A stretch of 64,000 bases of DNA from Chytridium lagenaria (taxonomy: Eukaryota; Chytridiomycota; Chytridiomycetes; Chytridiales; Chytridiaceae), in assembly GCA_025449115.1 (NCBI GenBank), contig JAHLKC010000115.1:62001-126000 (forward strand), read 5' to 3'. Position 1 is the first letter of the stretch, and every line of letters begins with the position of its first letter. A model generated the notes under the pieces. It worked only from the letters and a program-made list of their open reading frames with translations, did no database searches and was not told the origin of the DNA. This document shows, one piece after another, positions 1 to 15,656 of this stretch. Position numbers and translations under genes: made by a program.

Positions 1-866
1 GCGAAACTCCAGGTACCTTCAAGCTGATCAGAATCTAGCTCGACGATTCGAACTTCGATGATCGAACAAGTCGAGGTCCAATATTTAAAGGCTTTGTAGT
101 TTTTGTTATCCTTTTTTCGCGGCAACAGGATGGTCGTATTTCAAGCTGAGCACGAAACAATGCTTCGGTACCTTTATGGATATTTTTAAAAGTTCAAGGA
201 TGCCTTTCAACGATCTTTAGATGTGAGCCAGGTTATAACAATCGTACAAACCGTCTAGAGACAACGGGATAGCTAAAAATAGCGCATCGATCTAGTTTCG
301 TCTACGCTTAAAGACAAAAAGACTCCGAGAGAATATCCTCACTCAATGTCCGTCAGATTGTCATAACGGCATATGACCATCGGCAGATGGCAAGTTATTT
401 ATTGACAGACTATTCCGATTGCAAATGGCCGCCGTAATTACAGAAGGGATTCTATGGACGGAATCGAATGAAGAGGTCACATTAAGGACTTTTTTTAATA
501 TTTATCAAGGTCCTTGGCAACATGCGGTAGTGACACCCCGGCTCACAGTCATAAGCGTGCTTGTATCTCGGTAGGCTTTGTTGTAATTTGATTCGTTATC
601 CCTTTTTTTCATCTTCTATCTTTTTGGTTTCTTTGTTTGTACGAATTCGACTTCCGGTTGGATTTGACCCCGTTTCTGCCCTAATCATTTTTTTTAGATC
701 TTCAAAGGGCGAACTCGTGCCGTGTTACATTATGCGCAACGATATGTCATCAGTTAGAGAAGAAAATAAACTACTATGAACTTAGAAACCCTAAAGGAAA
801 AAGTGATTTGCCTCCCAATACATCCCCCAACGTATAATATACTGGGCCACCGAGGCTTTCCGCAAT
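1..866. other. Intergenic, no gene seen
   Basis: No open frame here shows a recognisable motif or a convincing splice structure. The stretch is mildly AT-rich and precedes the first F-box gene. Confidence 0.5.
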
Positions 867-1685
867 ATGTCGTCGTTCCTCTTTGCCAATAGCTTATTCA
901 GAAAGATGCATGGAACATTAAAGATGACCAAATGGATGGAAGAAATGGGAGGTTTCCATTTCAACGTAGGAAAAGCCACTCCAGCATTATCGTCATGCCC
1001 ACAAAGTAAGGATACCATTTAACCCCGTGTTTTAATAAAATATATTTGACTAGATATCCTGGACAACATTCTCATCCGACTCCAACACCCCGTTGACTTC
1101 ATTCGAGTGGAGAAAACATGCAAGAGTCTCAACCGCAGAGTCAAAAACAGCGGGACATGGCGTCGCTTCGCCATGGACTTGCCGCGAACCATCAAGCCGA
1201 ATTCAGAGAGAAACATGCTAACTTGGAAACTTGTGGTTGCTGGGAAATGGAAGACCATTTGTGACCGATGTCATCGCGTGTTTAAGAAAAGCCAGCTTTA
1301 CGCTTTACATGTTGTTGCGTCAAACACTTGGGGGAAGAATTGTTGGTCATGCTTTAATAGGGAATGGAAGGCGTATCTTGAAATGCAACGACGTTTGAGG
1401 AGAAAGAAATGGAGATTTGATATTTCAAAAAGCGGACGTTTTGAGAAAGTTTAAACTTCAACGTGACCACTTGACATTGCTTGATAGCCGGTAGGACTGT
1501 TTTCCTTTACTTTATAATTACTTTAAAGTATTTTAACAATTTACACAGAATGCATAATATTGGTAATGGTTTGGGACAATACTTTAATGTTTGCGATGTT
1601 GAGAAAATGGCGAGATTTGGTGAATTCTCTTATAACTATTTCTCCTCTAATTCTTCTCTGGGATATTGTAGTTAGAAGACAGTGA
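867..1685 (+). CDS. F-box protein with CxxC...CWxCF putative zinc motif, copy 1
   Basis: Four exons are read: 867-1005, 1054-1490, 1549-1619 and 1672-1685, all with GT donors and AG acceptors. Exon 1 ends in an ATPALSSCPQ-like segment. Exon 2 opens with an F-box-like helix pair (ILDNILIRLQHPVDFIRV, then KTCKSLN), followed by CDRC and then GKNCWSCFNREW. This order and the intron phases (1, 2, 1) match the two copies at 24.5 and 26.8 kb, which is strong evidence for a real gene family. F-box proteins recruit substrates to SCF ubiquitin ligases; the C-terminal cysteines may bind zinc. Relative to the other copies, one extra base lies in or near the A run at about 1427-1431; without it the frame stops early at 1452-1454. 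With that base removed the frame continues through the conserved exon 3 (ending KMARFG) to a stop at 1683-1685, about 219 residues. It is either a recent frameshift pseudogene or carries a sequence error. Confidence 0.6.
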
Positions 1686-2333
1686 GTTGATTATCTGGGA
1701 GCACATTGCCGAGTATTTGTCACAAAGCCAAGCGTTAGCATAGACTCGCAAAAGTAGTTTTCACATGAAATTTAGCTCCTGTATCGTCGGACTAGCACGC
1801 TTCGACAGGAACAACCCACCTGTTCAAATGACGGACGTTCAGATTGCAAATGGTGCAAACTCAGGAAGGACAGCGAGAAATGGTGCGGGCCAGGAGCTCA
1901 CTCTACCACTAAAGGCTGCTTAACTCAACTCTGAACATAGTAGTGTTTAGCGTATTTTTTAGCAAACATAAATACATAGATTTGGCTAATGCTGTGTCAG
2001 GCTGCGTATACCAAGTCGTATTAAATTCCAATTTTCATGTTTAATGGCAACTTTCATTTTAGGGCATGCCAGCGGATACGAGGACGAAACGTAAATGAGC
2101 TTGTAAGTTCAGCTCGTTCTGAATCTCGGGCTGGGGTTTTCGTGAATGTTCTTTGCTGGAGACTTCCACACGATAATTTTACCAATAATTGGTTGAAGCC
2201 GCTTGCCTGTGGTGGTCCACACAACGAAATGGTGTAGATGCTTGAGAGTTTTTGAGTTTCTTTCAAGTATCAATATTTCTGATTAAATTTTTTACTTAAG
2301 GATGAAGATAACAGGTTGGGGTGATTCGGAGAA
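1686..2333. other. Intergenic with one cysteine-rich open frame
   Basis: Mostly nothing recognisable. A frame from 1776 to 1934 (+) encodes a short Cys-rich stretch with the pattern DCKWCKLRKDSEKWCGP and a further C before the stop. It has no ATG and no proven splice sites, so it is noted only as a possible terminal exon. Confidence 0.25.
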
Positions 2334-2513
2334 ATGGCGAATGATCGCAGCAACTTCAACTTTAGCCTGAATTTTGACCAACTTTCATTGCTTCGGCGCT
2401 TGTTCACGCTCTTTGGCTACCCAGGCTCGGGATACTCAGACTCCGCTACGTCGTCGTCGTGGACCGGTCCCTCTTTCCAGAACTCTGGAGTCGTTGGATT
2501 TTCCGACTCTTAG
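2334..2513 (+). CDS. Small ORF of 59 residues, function unknown
   Basis: An ATG-to-TAG frame encoding a Ser/Gly/Phe-rich peptide that starts MANDRSNFNF and ends GVVGFSDS. No domain, signal peptide or membrane segment is evident. An acceptor-like tttttacttaag lies about 30 bases upstream, but its frame does not join cleanly. It could be a short gene, a terminal exon or chance; composition (few Cys/Leu, many Ser) is not obviously random. Confidence 0.25.
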   Translation: MANDRSNFNFSLNFDQLSLLRRLFTLFGYPGSGYSDSATSSSWTGPSFQNSGVVGFSDS

Positions 2514-2589
2514 GCATTATTACTTTACTTAATTATTGCTTTATATGTAAATAGGATTTATTTATATTCCCCCTTCGCGAGCCCAACAT

Positions 2590-3700
2590 CTACCAAACTA
2601 CCTCCCTTCCATGCACAAGGTAAGTATCCCGATTCCTCGCTTTGGAGCAGAGCTCTGTTGCATTCACCGGCGTCCTATACCAATTCTGTATGGTAGCCGT
2701 ATACTGAAAGAGATGCGCCGTCGACGTGTACTCAACCCAAGGCACAAAGGTCCTATTCTCTCTAAGGAGATAAATAGCCACATCATACCCTCCCACAAAG
2801 TCATCTGGGTTTTCCCAAAAATGTTCACGGACTTCAGAGATGAAATCCACAAATCTTGGATCATCTAAGCGGTAAAGCGCGTTGCCGTTCATATGATTGG
2901 CAAACGACCATCCTCCAACGGCTGGATTTCTGTCACGGATGATGGACCCGCGCATCCAAAAGTCTCCAGGGATGGAGGCTTCTTCGTATAAACGGTCAAG
3001 CCAGAAAGGTCGGCAGGGATGTTGTCGGGTTCCATGTAATACATGGCCTGGTAGGGTTGGTCCTCCAAACCGTGGCCCCCGGGACTCTTGAGAAGAGGTC
3101 TAGAAGCGCTTTCTGAAAAAAGCTTGAAAAACATGTGCGATGGTCCGTAAGGATACTTGTCTTCATCGTTTGAGAGTCTTGCGCTGATGAATCTCACAGA
3201 TCTAAAGCATTTGTTCATGGATGGGGAACGCAAGATCTCTTCCCGAAGTTTTTTCATGGTGGGTGGCGAAATGGCTCCCAGACGGTTGCTGTAGAAAACC
3301 AGGTCGATTAAATGGCCGTATCCGCGGTCTGGATTGCACGGTACCATGGATGGCCATAGCTGTTCAATGTTTCGAACGACCAAGTCTACTTGCGTTCCAG
3401 CAAACGGAACCACAAGACCAAACCGTAACGCCGGCTTGTGCCGCTCCAGTGAGCCTTTTTGGAGTACTGTTACAAGAGATGGGTTTATGTGAGCAAGGGA
3501 TACAGTGATGGAACAACCCTCAGCATGTATCATACCTATAGTCTGGCATTGTTTGATTCCTTGTGAAGAAAAGAGAAAAATGACAGCGATTGAACAGTGG
3601 ATACGATGAGAGTAACGATGAGAACGGTGTTGAGGTGTAGGGGCCGTGGGCAACTCCGCAGCGTTAACGTTGTTGTCGCCCTCTTCCCCAAAATGCCCAT
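2590..3700 (-). CDS. Glycosyltransferase-like type II membrane protein, frames interrupted
   Basis: Starting from an ATG at 3700, the N-terminus carries a hydrophobic anchor (LNTVLIVTLIVSTVQSL) typical of Golgi type II proteins. The body includes LRFGLVVPFAGTQVDLVV, an aromatic MYYMEPDNIP segment, FWLDRLYEEA, GDFWMRGSIIRD and NHMNGNALYRLDDP. I recall this pattern from uncharacterised GT-A-like proteins of algae, oomycetes and fungi; the substrate is unknown. A likely intron of about 70 bases follows the anchor (acceptor cttgtaacag). Two frame breaks are seen: one just after the anchor, and one at the GGG run 3016-3018, where one base is missing between MEPDNIP and the FWLDRLYEEA segment. The C-terminal part ends VVW before TAG. 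The glycosyltransferase assignment is by resemblance, not by a catalytic motif. Confidence 0.5.
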
Positions 3701-3938
3701 GCCTTTTTTGTTGTTTTGTTAACAAATTTGTCACTTTGGACACAATTGACAACGACAGCGTGCGCGTAAGTTTAGGTTTCGAAGTGTTTTATTAAGATTA
3801 GAACACCGATAACATGAGGGTTCTCCATCTTAATCAAAAGGCTGTATGAGAATACAAAGTTGTATAAAAATAACGATAAAGGGAAAAGTAACAAGGCTGT
3901 ATACGCTAGTAATTGAGATTCCGTCATAGGCGAAGATA

Positions 3939-5057
3939 TCACCATCCCCTCTTTGCATACTGCTGATCAGCTGGCAGAACATCGCAGTTGATGCCAACCA
4001 TCGCCTCGCCAAGATCCTCAGACACTTCTGCAATGACTTTAGGATCCCTGTAGTGAGTGACAGCCTGAACGATGGCCCGTGCACGCTTGACAGGGTCTCC
4101 CGACTTGAAAATACCAGAACCAACAAAAACACCATCCATACCAAGTTGCATCATAAGAGCAGCATCCGCAGGGGTAGCCACACCACCTAAAAAAAAAAAC
4201 AAACCGTATCAGCGTAATATCCATAAATCAAAATGACAGCGTCCCTACCTGCAGCAAAATTCACAACAGGAAGCCGACCAAGACGCGCCACCTCTTGCAC
4301 CAAATGAATCGGCGCCTGAATCTCCTTTGCATACGCATACATCTCTTCAGGCGCCATAGCCTTCACCCTCCTAATATCACTCATCAACGTTCTCGCATGC
4401 CTCACAGCCTCCACAACATCCCCAGTCCCCGCCTCCCCCTTTGTCCTGATCATAGCCGCGCCCTCCCCAACCCGTCGAAGAGCCTCCCCAAGATTCCGGC
4501 ACCCACAGACAAACGGAACATTGTAAAGGTTTTTATCAAGATGATGAACATCATCGGCGGGTGTGAGAACCTCTGATTCGTCAATGTAATCCACTCCAAT
4601 GCTTTGTAGAATCTGCGCTTCAACGATATGACCGATACGGACTTTAGCCATGACGGGATGGTGACTGCTTTCATAATCTCCTTGATCATCTGAGGATCCG
4701 ACATGCGCGCAACACCACCTTTACAGATATAAGCATCACACCAACATTCATTGACCACCCACCATTCTTCCTGATATCCGCTGGCACACGCTCTAAAGCC
4801 ATGACAGCACACGCACCAGCCTCCTCTGCAATCCTCGCCTGCTCAGCATTGATCACATCCATGATAACACCTCCCTACACCGTACATGAATGCTCTATTC
4901 CAAGAATCGGGGCGGCATCTCTCAAACAACAACACACCTTAAAGTTCTGGGCAAGCCCGGCCTTGAGGACAAAGGACGTCGGTGCATCCGCATCCGCATG
5001 TGAACCGTTAGCATGCGATCCGTTCGCAATGAGGTTGGCAGGGGTTTGGAAGGTCAT
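3939..5057 (-). CDS. PDX1: Pyridoxal 5'-phosphate synthase, PdxS/Snz subunit
   Basis: This is the synthase subunit of the glutamine-dependent PLP pathway. It condenses ribose 5-phosphate, glyceraldehyde 3-phosphate and ammonia from the PdxT/Sno glutaminase. Exons are read at about 5057-4938, 4874-4763, 4718-4249 and 4189-3939. Family hallmarks are clear: KAGLAQ at the N-terminus, [41 protein letters not shown] with the catalytic Lys, [13 protein letters not shown] with the second active-site Lys, [20 protein letters not shown], and [11 protein letters not shown]. The ATG at 5057 gives an extra N-terminal AND-rich segment before the conserved core, usual for fungal members. The frame is broken once, at the GGG run 4654-4656 between KAVTIP and VMAKVRIG, where one base seems missing. 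A 112-bp minisatellite lies upstream. Length agrees with the family (about 300-320 residues). Confidence 0.93.
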
Positions 5058-5293
5058 ATCGTTATTCAGTAAAAAAATAGTTGTACAATAATGGGAGACA
5101 GAGCTTCCACAATGCCCTCTTTATACGACTTTATTTTTATTCATCGTCTAGTCAATATCTATGGTTGGTGGGGATGTTTCATTATAACCTCGGGACGACT
5201 CCGAATCGACATTCTTTTTAAATTCTCAAAGAAATATAATTTGGGAAAACCGATCACCATCACAAAAAAAACTCTATCCCATCCTTATTTCCA

Positions 5294-5755
5294 AAGACTT
5301 CACAACCCTGAAACCACCATTATACCGTCCTTCAATGCGTCAAGACCTTATCATCACACATCCTCACCATCAAGATCTAATTCCAAACCCCATGTCAAAA
5401 CCAGACGTTTAAACTAGTTTTCACAACCCTGAAGTCCTTGAACGCGTCAAGGCCTGACCATCCTCACCCATCAAGATCCAATTCCAAGACCCGTACCAAC
5501 ACGTTTAAAAAAAAACCAGACGTTTAAACTAGTTTCACAACCCTGAAGTCCTTGAACGCGTCAAGGCCTGACCATCCTCACCCATCAAGATCCAATTCCA
5601 AGACCCGTACCAACACGTTTAAAAAAAACCAGACGTTTAAACTAGTTTTCACAACCCTGAAGTCCTTGAACGCGTCAAGGACCTGACCATCACCATCCTC
5701 ACCCATCAGATCCAATTCCAACCCCAAAACATCAACACGCCCAAAAAAAGGCAAA
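5294..5755. repeat. Minisatellite, about 112-bp unit, four copies
   Basis: Tandem copies begin near 5294 (degenerate), 5417, 5533 and 5644. The shared core reads aaccctgaagtccttgaacg and later ccagacgtttaaactag. Copies 2 and 3 are nearly identical. The array lies in the 5' flank of PDX1, about 240 bp beyond its start codon. Confidence 0.85.
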
Positions 5756-6336
5756 CACACTTTTGACCCAAAAAGCCAAACATCACATCGTCCTCATCCA
5801 TGTTCCAAGACCCGCGTATCGCCCAAACCAAAAACCACATCATGTCAATCATCACACCAAAAAAAAATGACAGTCAATGCAAAGCTTTAATGTACCAAAA
5901 AAAGTAAAAAGCATAAAAAAAACCCCCCAAACCCAGATTACGACAAAAACCAGAAAAAGTATAGTTCAAAGCCCCACAAAAAAAAAAAAAAAAAACAACA
6001 AAAAGAATGGTGAAAGAATTTCAGTGAAAATAAAAAAACAAAACATCATGCATCGTATGATAACAAGAAAAAAAAGTCGAAATGTAAGGTACTCCAATCC
6101 CCATTCCCCCCCCCAAAAAAAAAAAAAAAACAAAAAAAAAAAAAGACAAGAAACAATAGAAAAGCCATAAAGCAAGAGAAAAAAAAAAAAAACTATATCC
6201 ATAAAGACAAGAAAACCTCCCCCAGAACACCAAAACATCAAGCTCAAAACCAAACATCTATTTCGCCAAAAAAAAAAGACGAGGGGGTTTTACAGAAAAA
6301 AAAAAACCAAAAAAACACCAAACAAAAAAACCTAGT
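5756..6336. other. A-rich intergenic region
   Basis: Dominated by A runs with short C blocks. It lies between the minisatellite and the 3' end of the SAPS-family gene. Lysine- or phenylalanine-rich open frames here are low-complexity artefacts. Confidence 0.6.
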
Positions 6337-11783
<5,447 letters not shown>

Positions 11784-13195
11784 TTACAGGTGTGAGACGG
11801 GGGGATGGGGATGGAAGAAATGTGGGGGAGTTGAATGATATGTCGATGCAGGGGAATGGGTGGTTGGGGCGGGGAGGGAGGGCGGTTGGTGGGGGGCGAT
11901 TGAAAGTAAGGGATCCGATGGATGGAGAGTCCGTCGTCGTCTTTTCAAACTCGTTTTTTTGTGGGAAAAAATTTTAGTGAGCGCCCTCTGTTTTTTTCAA
12001 TCTGAATTTTTTTTGGTTGATGACGAATTATTTTGTGGATGCCTTTGCGGTGAATGTGGATGGAATGGAGGTTTTGTGGGAGCGGCCGTTGGAAGGATTT
12101 GCGGGGGGGAGGGAAGAGGGCAGGAGGGGATTACTGGCTGGAGTGATGGGTGAGTAGAGGGTCGAGAAGGAGTTTTGAAGGGGGAGAGAACAAAGGGTTG
12201 GATGGAGTGAAGGGTGACTGTTCTATTCTATTGTTGATATATATATATGGATGGTTTGATTTGGTAAATACTGAATGCAATGAGGGGTGAGGAGGGGTGT
12301 GGTGTCGTAGAAGGAGGTTTGATGGTGGAGTAATTCGCTTTAACCTGGAATATCTCAACCTGGAATATCTCTAAATACCCTGCATGAGGATTTGTATGAA
12401 CGAGATGCATAATGGATGAGAGAGGAGGTTTTTTTTTAATAATGAAAAGCATAATCAATCAATATGTAATGCACTGGACAAGGGTTATTGAATGAATTTG
12501 ATTTTTTGTATTATTCAAGCATATTTCATATCATATATTAAGAGAGAGAACAAAAAAGTATTTGAATGTGAATATTGTTGATGAATGTGTGTGTGTGTGT
12601 TATGGGTATATAGTCATAGTGAATGATGCCATGGCATATTGCAGAATCTGTATGTTTTAATTACATTAACTAATAGATTATGGAATATATTATATAATAT
12701 ATATTCATGGAGACATGTCAACTTTAAAAGGTTATTTATTATTTACATATGTAAATACTCTATTCTTCTTTACTCTTTACATTCATTCATTCATTCATTC
12801 ATATACCTATATACTTTTATGCATATTTATATATACGTCAATGTAATGTATTAGTATGTATGTATATAGGTACATAGGTTGCTTTACCTATCATGATGTA
12901 TTTATTCTTCTTCTTCCCCACGAAACTCTTTTATTAAATATATATAATTATATATGTGAGTGAGTGCTTAGTAGTGGTTACACCAAATCAACCTATTCTT
13001 CACGACGTGGCATCATCATCCAATTATTATTATTTATTTATTTACATTCATGGAGAGCAAAACTATAAATAGGACATTCCCATAACTGTACAGTTGGCCA
13101 GTCATCAAAAACATTCAAACTCCTTGTTTACATCCATTACATCCATCCATCCAACAACTATTTACTACTCTGCATTATTACACTCTTCAATCAAA
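11784..13195. other. Intergenic region between divergent SAPS and MDR genes
   Basis: The part to about 12200 is G-rich on the plus strand and is probably SAPS promoter and leader. From 12200 on it is AT-rich with microsatellites: a TG run near 12589-12600, ATTC repeats near 12781-12800 and ATTT repeats near 13028-13042. A short direct repeat, aacctggaatatctc, occurs twice at about 12343-12372. No gene is seen. Confidence 0.6.
13064..13072 (+). promoter_or_regulatory. TATA-like box for the MDR gene
   Basis: TATAAATAG lies about 130 bases before the start codon at 13196, in otherwise ordinary AT-rich sequence. Position and match support a core promoter element; untested. Confidence 0.45.
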
Positions 13196-14268
13196 ATGAA
13201 AGGCTACACACACACCAGCTACGGTCCCCCTCCACCTCCCTCATCTACTCCACAGACCTCCCCACTCCCCGCCTCAAATCCAAAGACGACATCCTGATCC
13301 GCATCAAAGCAATTGGCCTGAATGCCGCAGACTGGCACATGATGCGTGGAGATCCTTACCTTGTGAGAATGTTGACCGGCTTGACGGGTCCCAGAAAGGG
13401 TGCTGTCATTGGGGGGGCTTTGGCTGGCGTGGTGCAAGAGGTTGGGGAGGGAGTGACCATGTTCAAGGTGGGAGATGAGGTGTACGCAGAGAGCGCTGTG
13501 ACGGTTTTAGGAGCATTTTCAGAGTAAGTTGCTTGCTTGCCCCCCAACCTCCTCCTCCTACTACTTTATTCAATTTGAGAAAATGAAGAATTAATCATGT
13601 CAATATAGGTTTGTGTGTGTTGCGGAAAAGCTCGTGTCGCTGAAACCAACCAACCTGTCGTTTGAAGAGGCAGCAGGTATCCCTGTATCCGGTCCCACGG
13701 CGCTTCAAGCGGTGCGTGATGGAGCTAAAGTGAAACCCGGTGACAAGGTCCTCATCCATGGTGCTTCAGGGGTGTAGGATGCGCTGCGGTGCAACTCGCC
13801 AAATGGCTAGGCGGGAGGTGACGGCAGTGTGTAGCACGCGTAACGTTGAATTGATGAAGACGTTGGGAGCAGACCATGTCATTGATTACACGACGACGGA
13901 TTTCACTAAACAGGGGTCATGTATGATGCTGTTGTGGATATTGTGACCACAAAGAGGGTGAGTGATGTGATGGGCGTGGTGAAAATGGGTGGGGTTTATG
14001 TAGGATGCGGAGGGGTAGGGAGGGACGTCTTCATGGGGACGGCGTGGGATCATTTGGTTGCGAGTATGAGTCCGTTTAAAGGTGGGAAGAGGATTGTGAT
14101 GACCATGCAGAACCCGAATGCTGGGGATTTGGGGTGTTGAAAGGGTTGTGTGAGGAGGGCAAGTTTGTGGTGCATGTCGATAGGAGGTACAAGTTTGAAG
14201 AATTGGTGAGCGCGATGGAGTACCTCGAGGAGGGACATGTGAGGGGGAAGCTGGTGATTACTGTTTAA
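13196..14268 (+). CDS. Zinc-type alcohol dehydrogenase / quinone oxidoreductase (MDR) family protein
   Basis: An NAD(P)H-dependent reductase of the medium-chain superfamily. It starts [10 protein letters not shown], and an intron at about 13525-13608 interrupts the catalytic domain. Visible motifs are [19 protein letters not shown], the [10 protein letters not shown] and GDEVYAE cradle, [22 protein letters not shown](V)G as the Rossmann glycine motif, and [10 protein letters not shown]. The last helix ends [10 protein letters not shown]. The structural-zinc cysteines of true alcohol dehydrogenases are not seen, so the quinone oxidoreductase branch is likely. Five one-base losses are needed to keep frame, at G/C runs 13226-13230, 13769-13772, 13813-13815, 13913-13916 and 14131-14134. 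Each correction restores a conserved block, so sequencing error is more likely than decay, though a pseudogene cannot be excluded. Confidence 0.8.
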
Positions 14269-15656
14269 CGGCTTGTTTCTTTTCTTTTTTTTTTATACTT
14301 GTTAAACGGTGTTTACCTATGGTTTTTTTTTGATTGTGAAAAGTATGGTATCGGTGGTGGTGCCGGTGGTGCGAGCATTAAAAGTCTAGGTTATATATTT
14401 TATTCATACTTTGCATGTTCTATGTTCTTGTTTGAGGTTGTAAATGTTTTATTTTGTTTTTATATTACTCAATACCACCTCATATTGAAGAAATGTATTC
14501 TTCCTTTTTACATTCAAATTATTCCAAGTGTATATTACATTGAGATATTCCCCCCTTTGTTTTAATACAGAATAATGAGGATATTTTAACAAAAAAAAGA
14601 TCACAGTGATTTTAATAAAAAAACAAAAGTGAGTTGTTGTGAGTATAAAATATTTATAATCAAATTAAATTGAGTAAGAGTTCATCATCTGTTTGTTTAA
14701 TTAATGCAGGATGGATGCATGCTGGATGAGTCAGTCCATCTAATAACACCAAACGCCAAGTTATAGTGTTACACGTATGAAAACCTTATAAAAGTTAATG
14801 TCATTTATTATTTTACTAATTCATTAATCAATTATTCAAAGAAATGAAAATAAATACTGAATACGCTATACCCATTCAATCTGCTTATCATTTCTCTTTA
14901 AACACACATTCGCACACACCTAACGTACACTTTACACACACATCCGCACACATCTTACACACACTCTCACACGCAACACCATACACCTATCACATCCCCA
15001 ATTCAACTGTACTGTGCGAATCACCCGCATACATACCTACCTACCTACCTGCCTGCCTGCCTGCCTACCAGTCAATTCTCTACCTCTGAATCTAATTCCA
15101 CTCTAGCCAACTCTTCTTCAGCGTCAATCAAATTTCAAGTTACTTCAATCATTCAACACACACTCTCCTCATCCCCATATCCTATCATCCTCTCCTACTC
15201 CTATCCAACGTCAGCCTTGCTTTGTAAGTCCATCACTCAATTCCAAGTTTCCCATTCCATTCTCTACCGTTATGATGCTGAGATCATCGTCCTATCATGA
15301 ATTATGGAATCAACTGTTTTGAGGAAACGAGATTGGCTGTTTCAATTTTGCGTCTGTCTGGAATTGGATAGGCCAAAGAGCCTGATTTTTAATTTATTCA
15401 TTATTTTTTTTTTTTATTTATTTTTGGAATCCAATTCAACCCCGCTTTTACACTTTATTTTTGTTTTTCTTTCTTTCCCAATATCTATCCATCCGTCTGT
15501 CTGGTTTATAAAAACCGCAACCATTTTTATAACATCGTCTTTGTCGAGTACACACACCATCTTTAAAGTGAGGACACTGAGAGCCCGAAAAGAGTGAACG
15601 CGAGAGCGAAAAGGCTAACCAAACCTGTACTCCACTTTACTCTAGAAACCACAACC
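14269..15656. other. AT-rich intergenic region with microsatellites
   Basis: Contains a compound CTAC/CTGC tetranucleotide repeat near 15036-15070 and long T runs near 15403-15425. No coding signal is recognised. The end is the promoter and leader of the glycogen-targeting gene. Confidence 0.6.
15506..15514 (+). promoter_or_regulatory. TATA-like box for the glycogen-targeting subunit gene
   Basis: A tttataaaa motif about 145 bases before the ATG at 15657. Confidence 0.35.
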
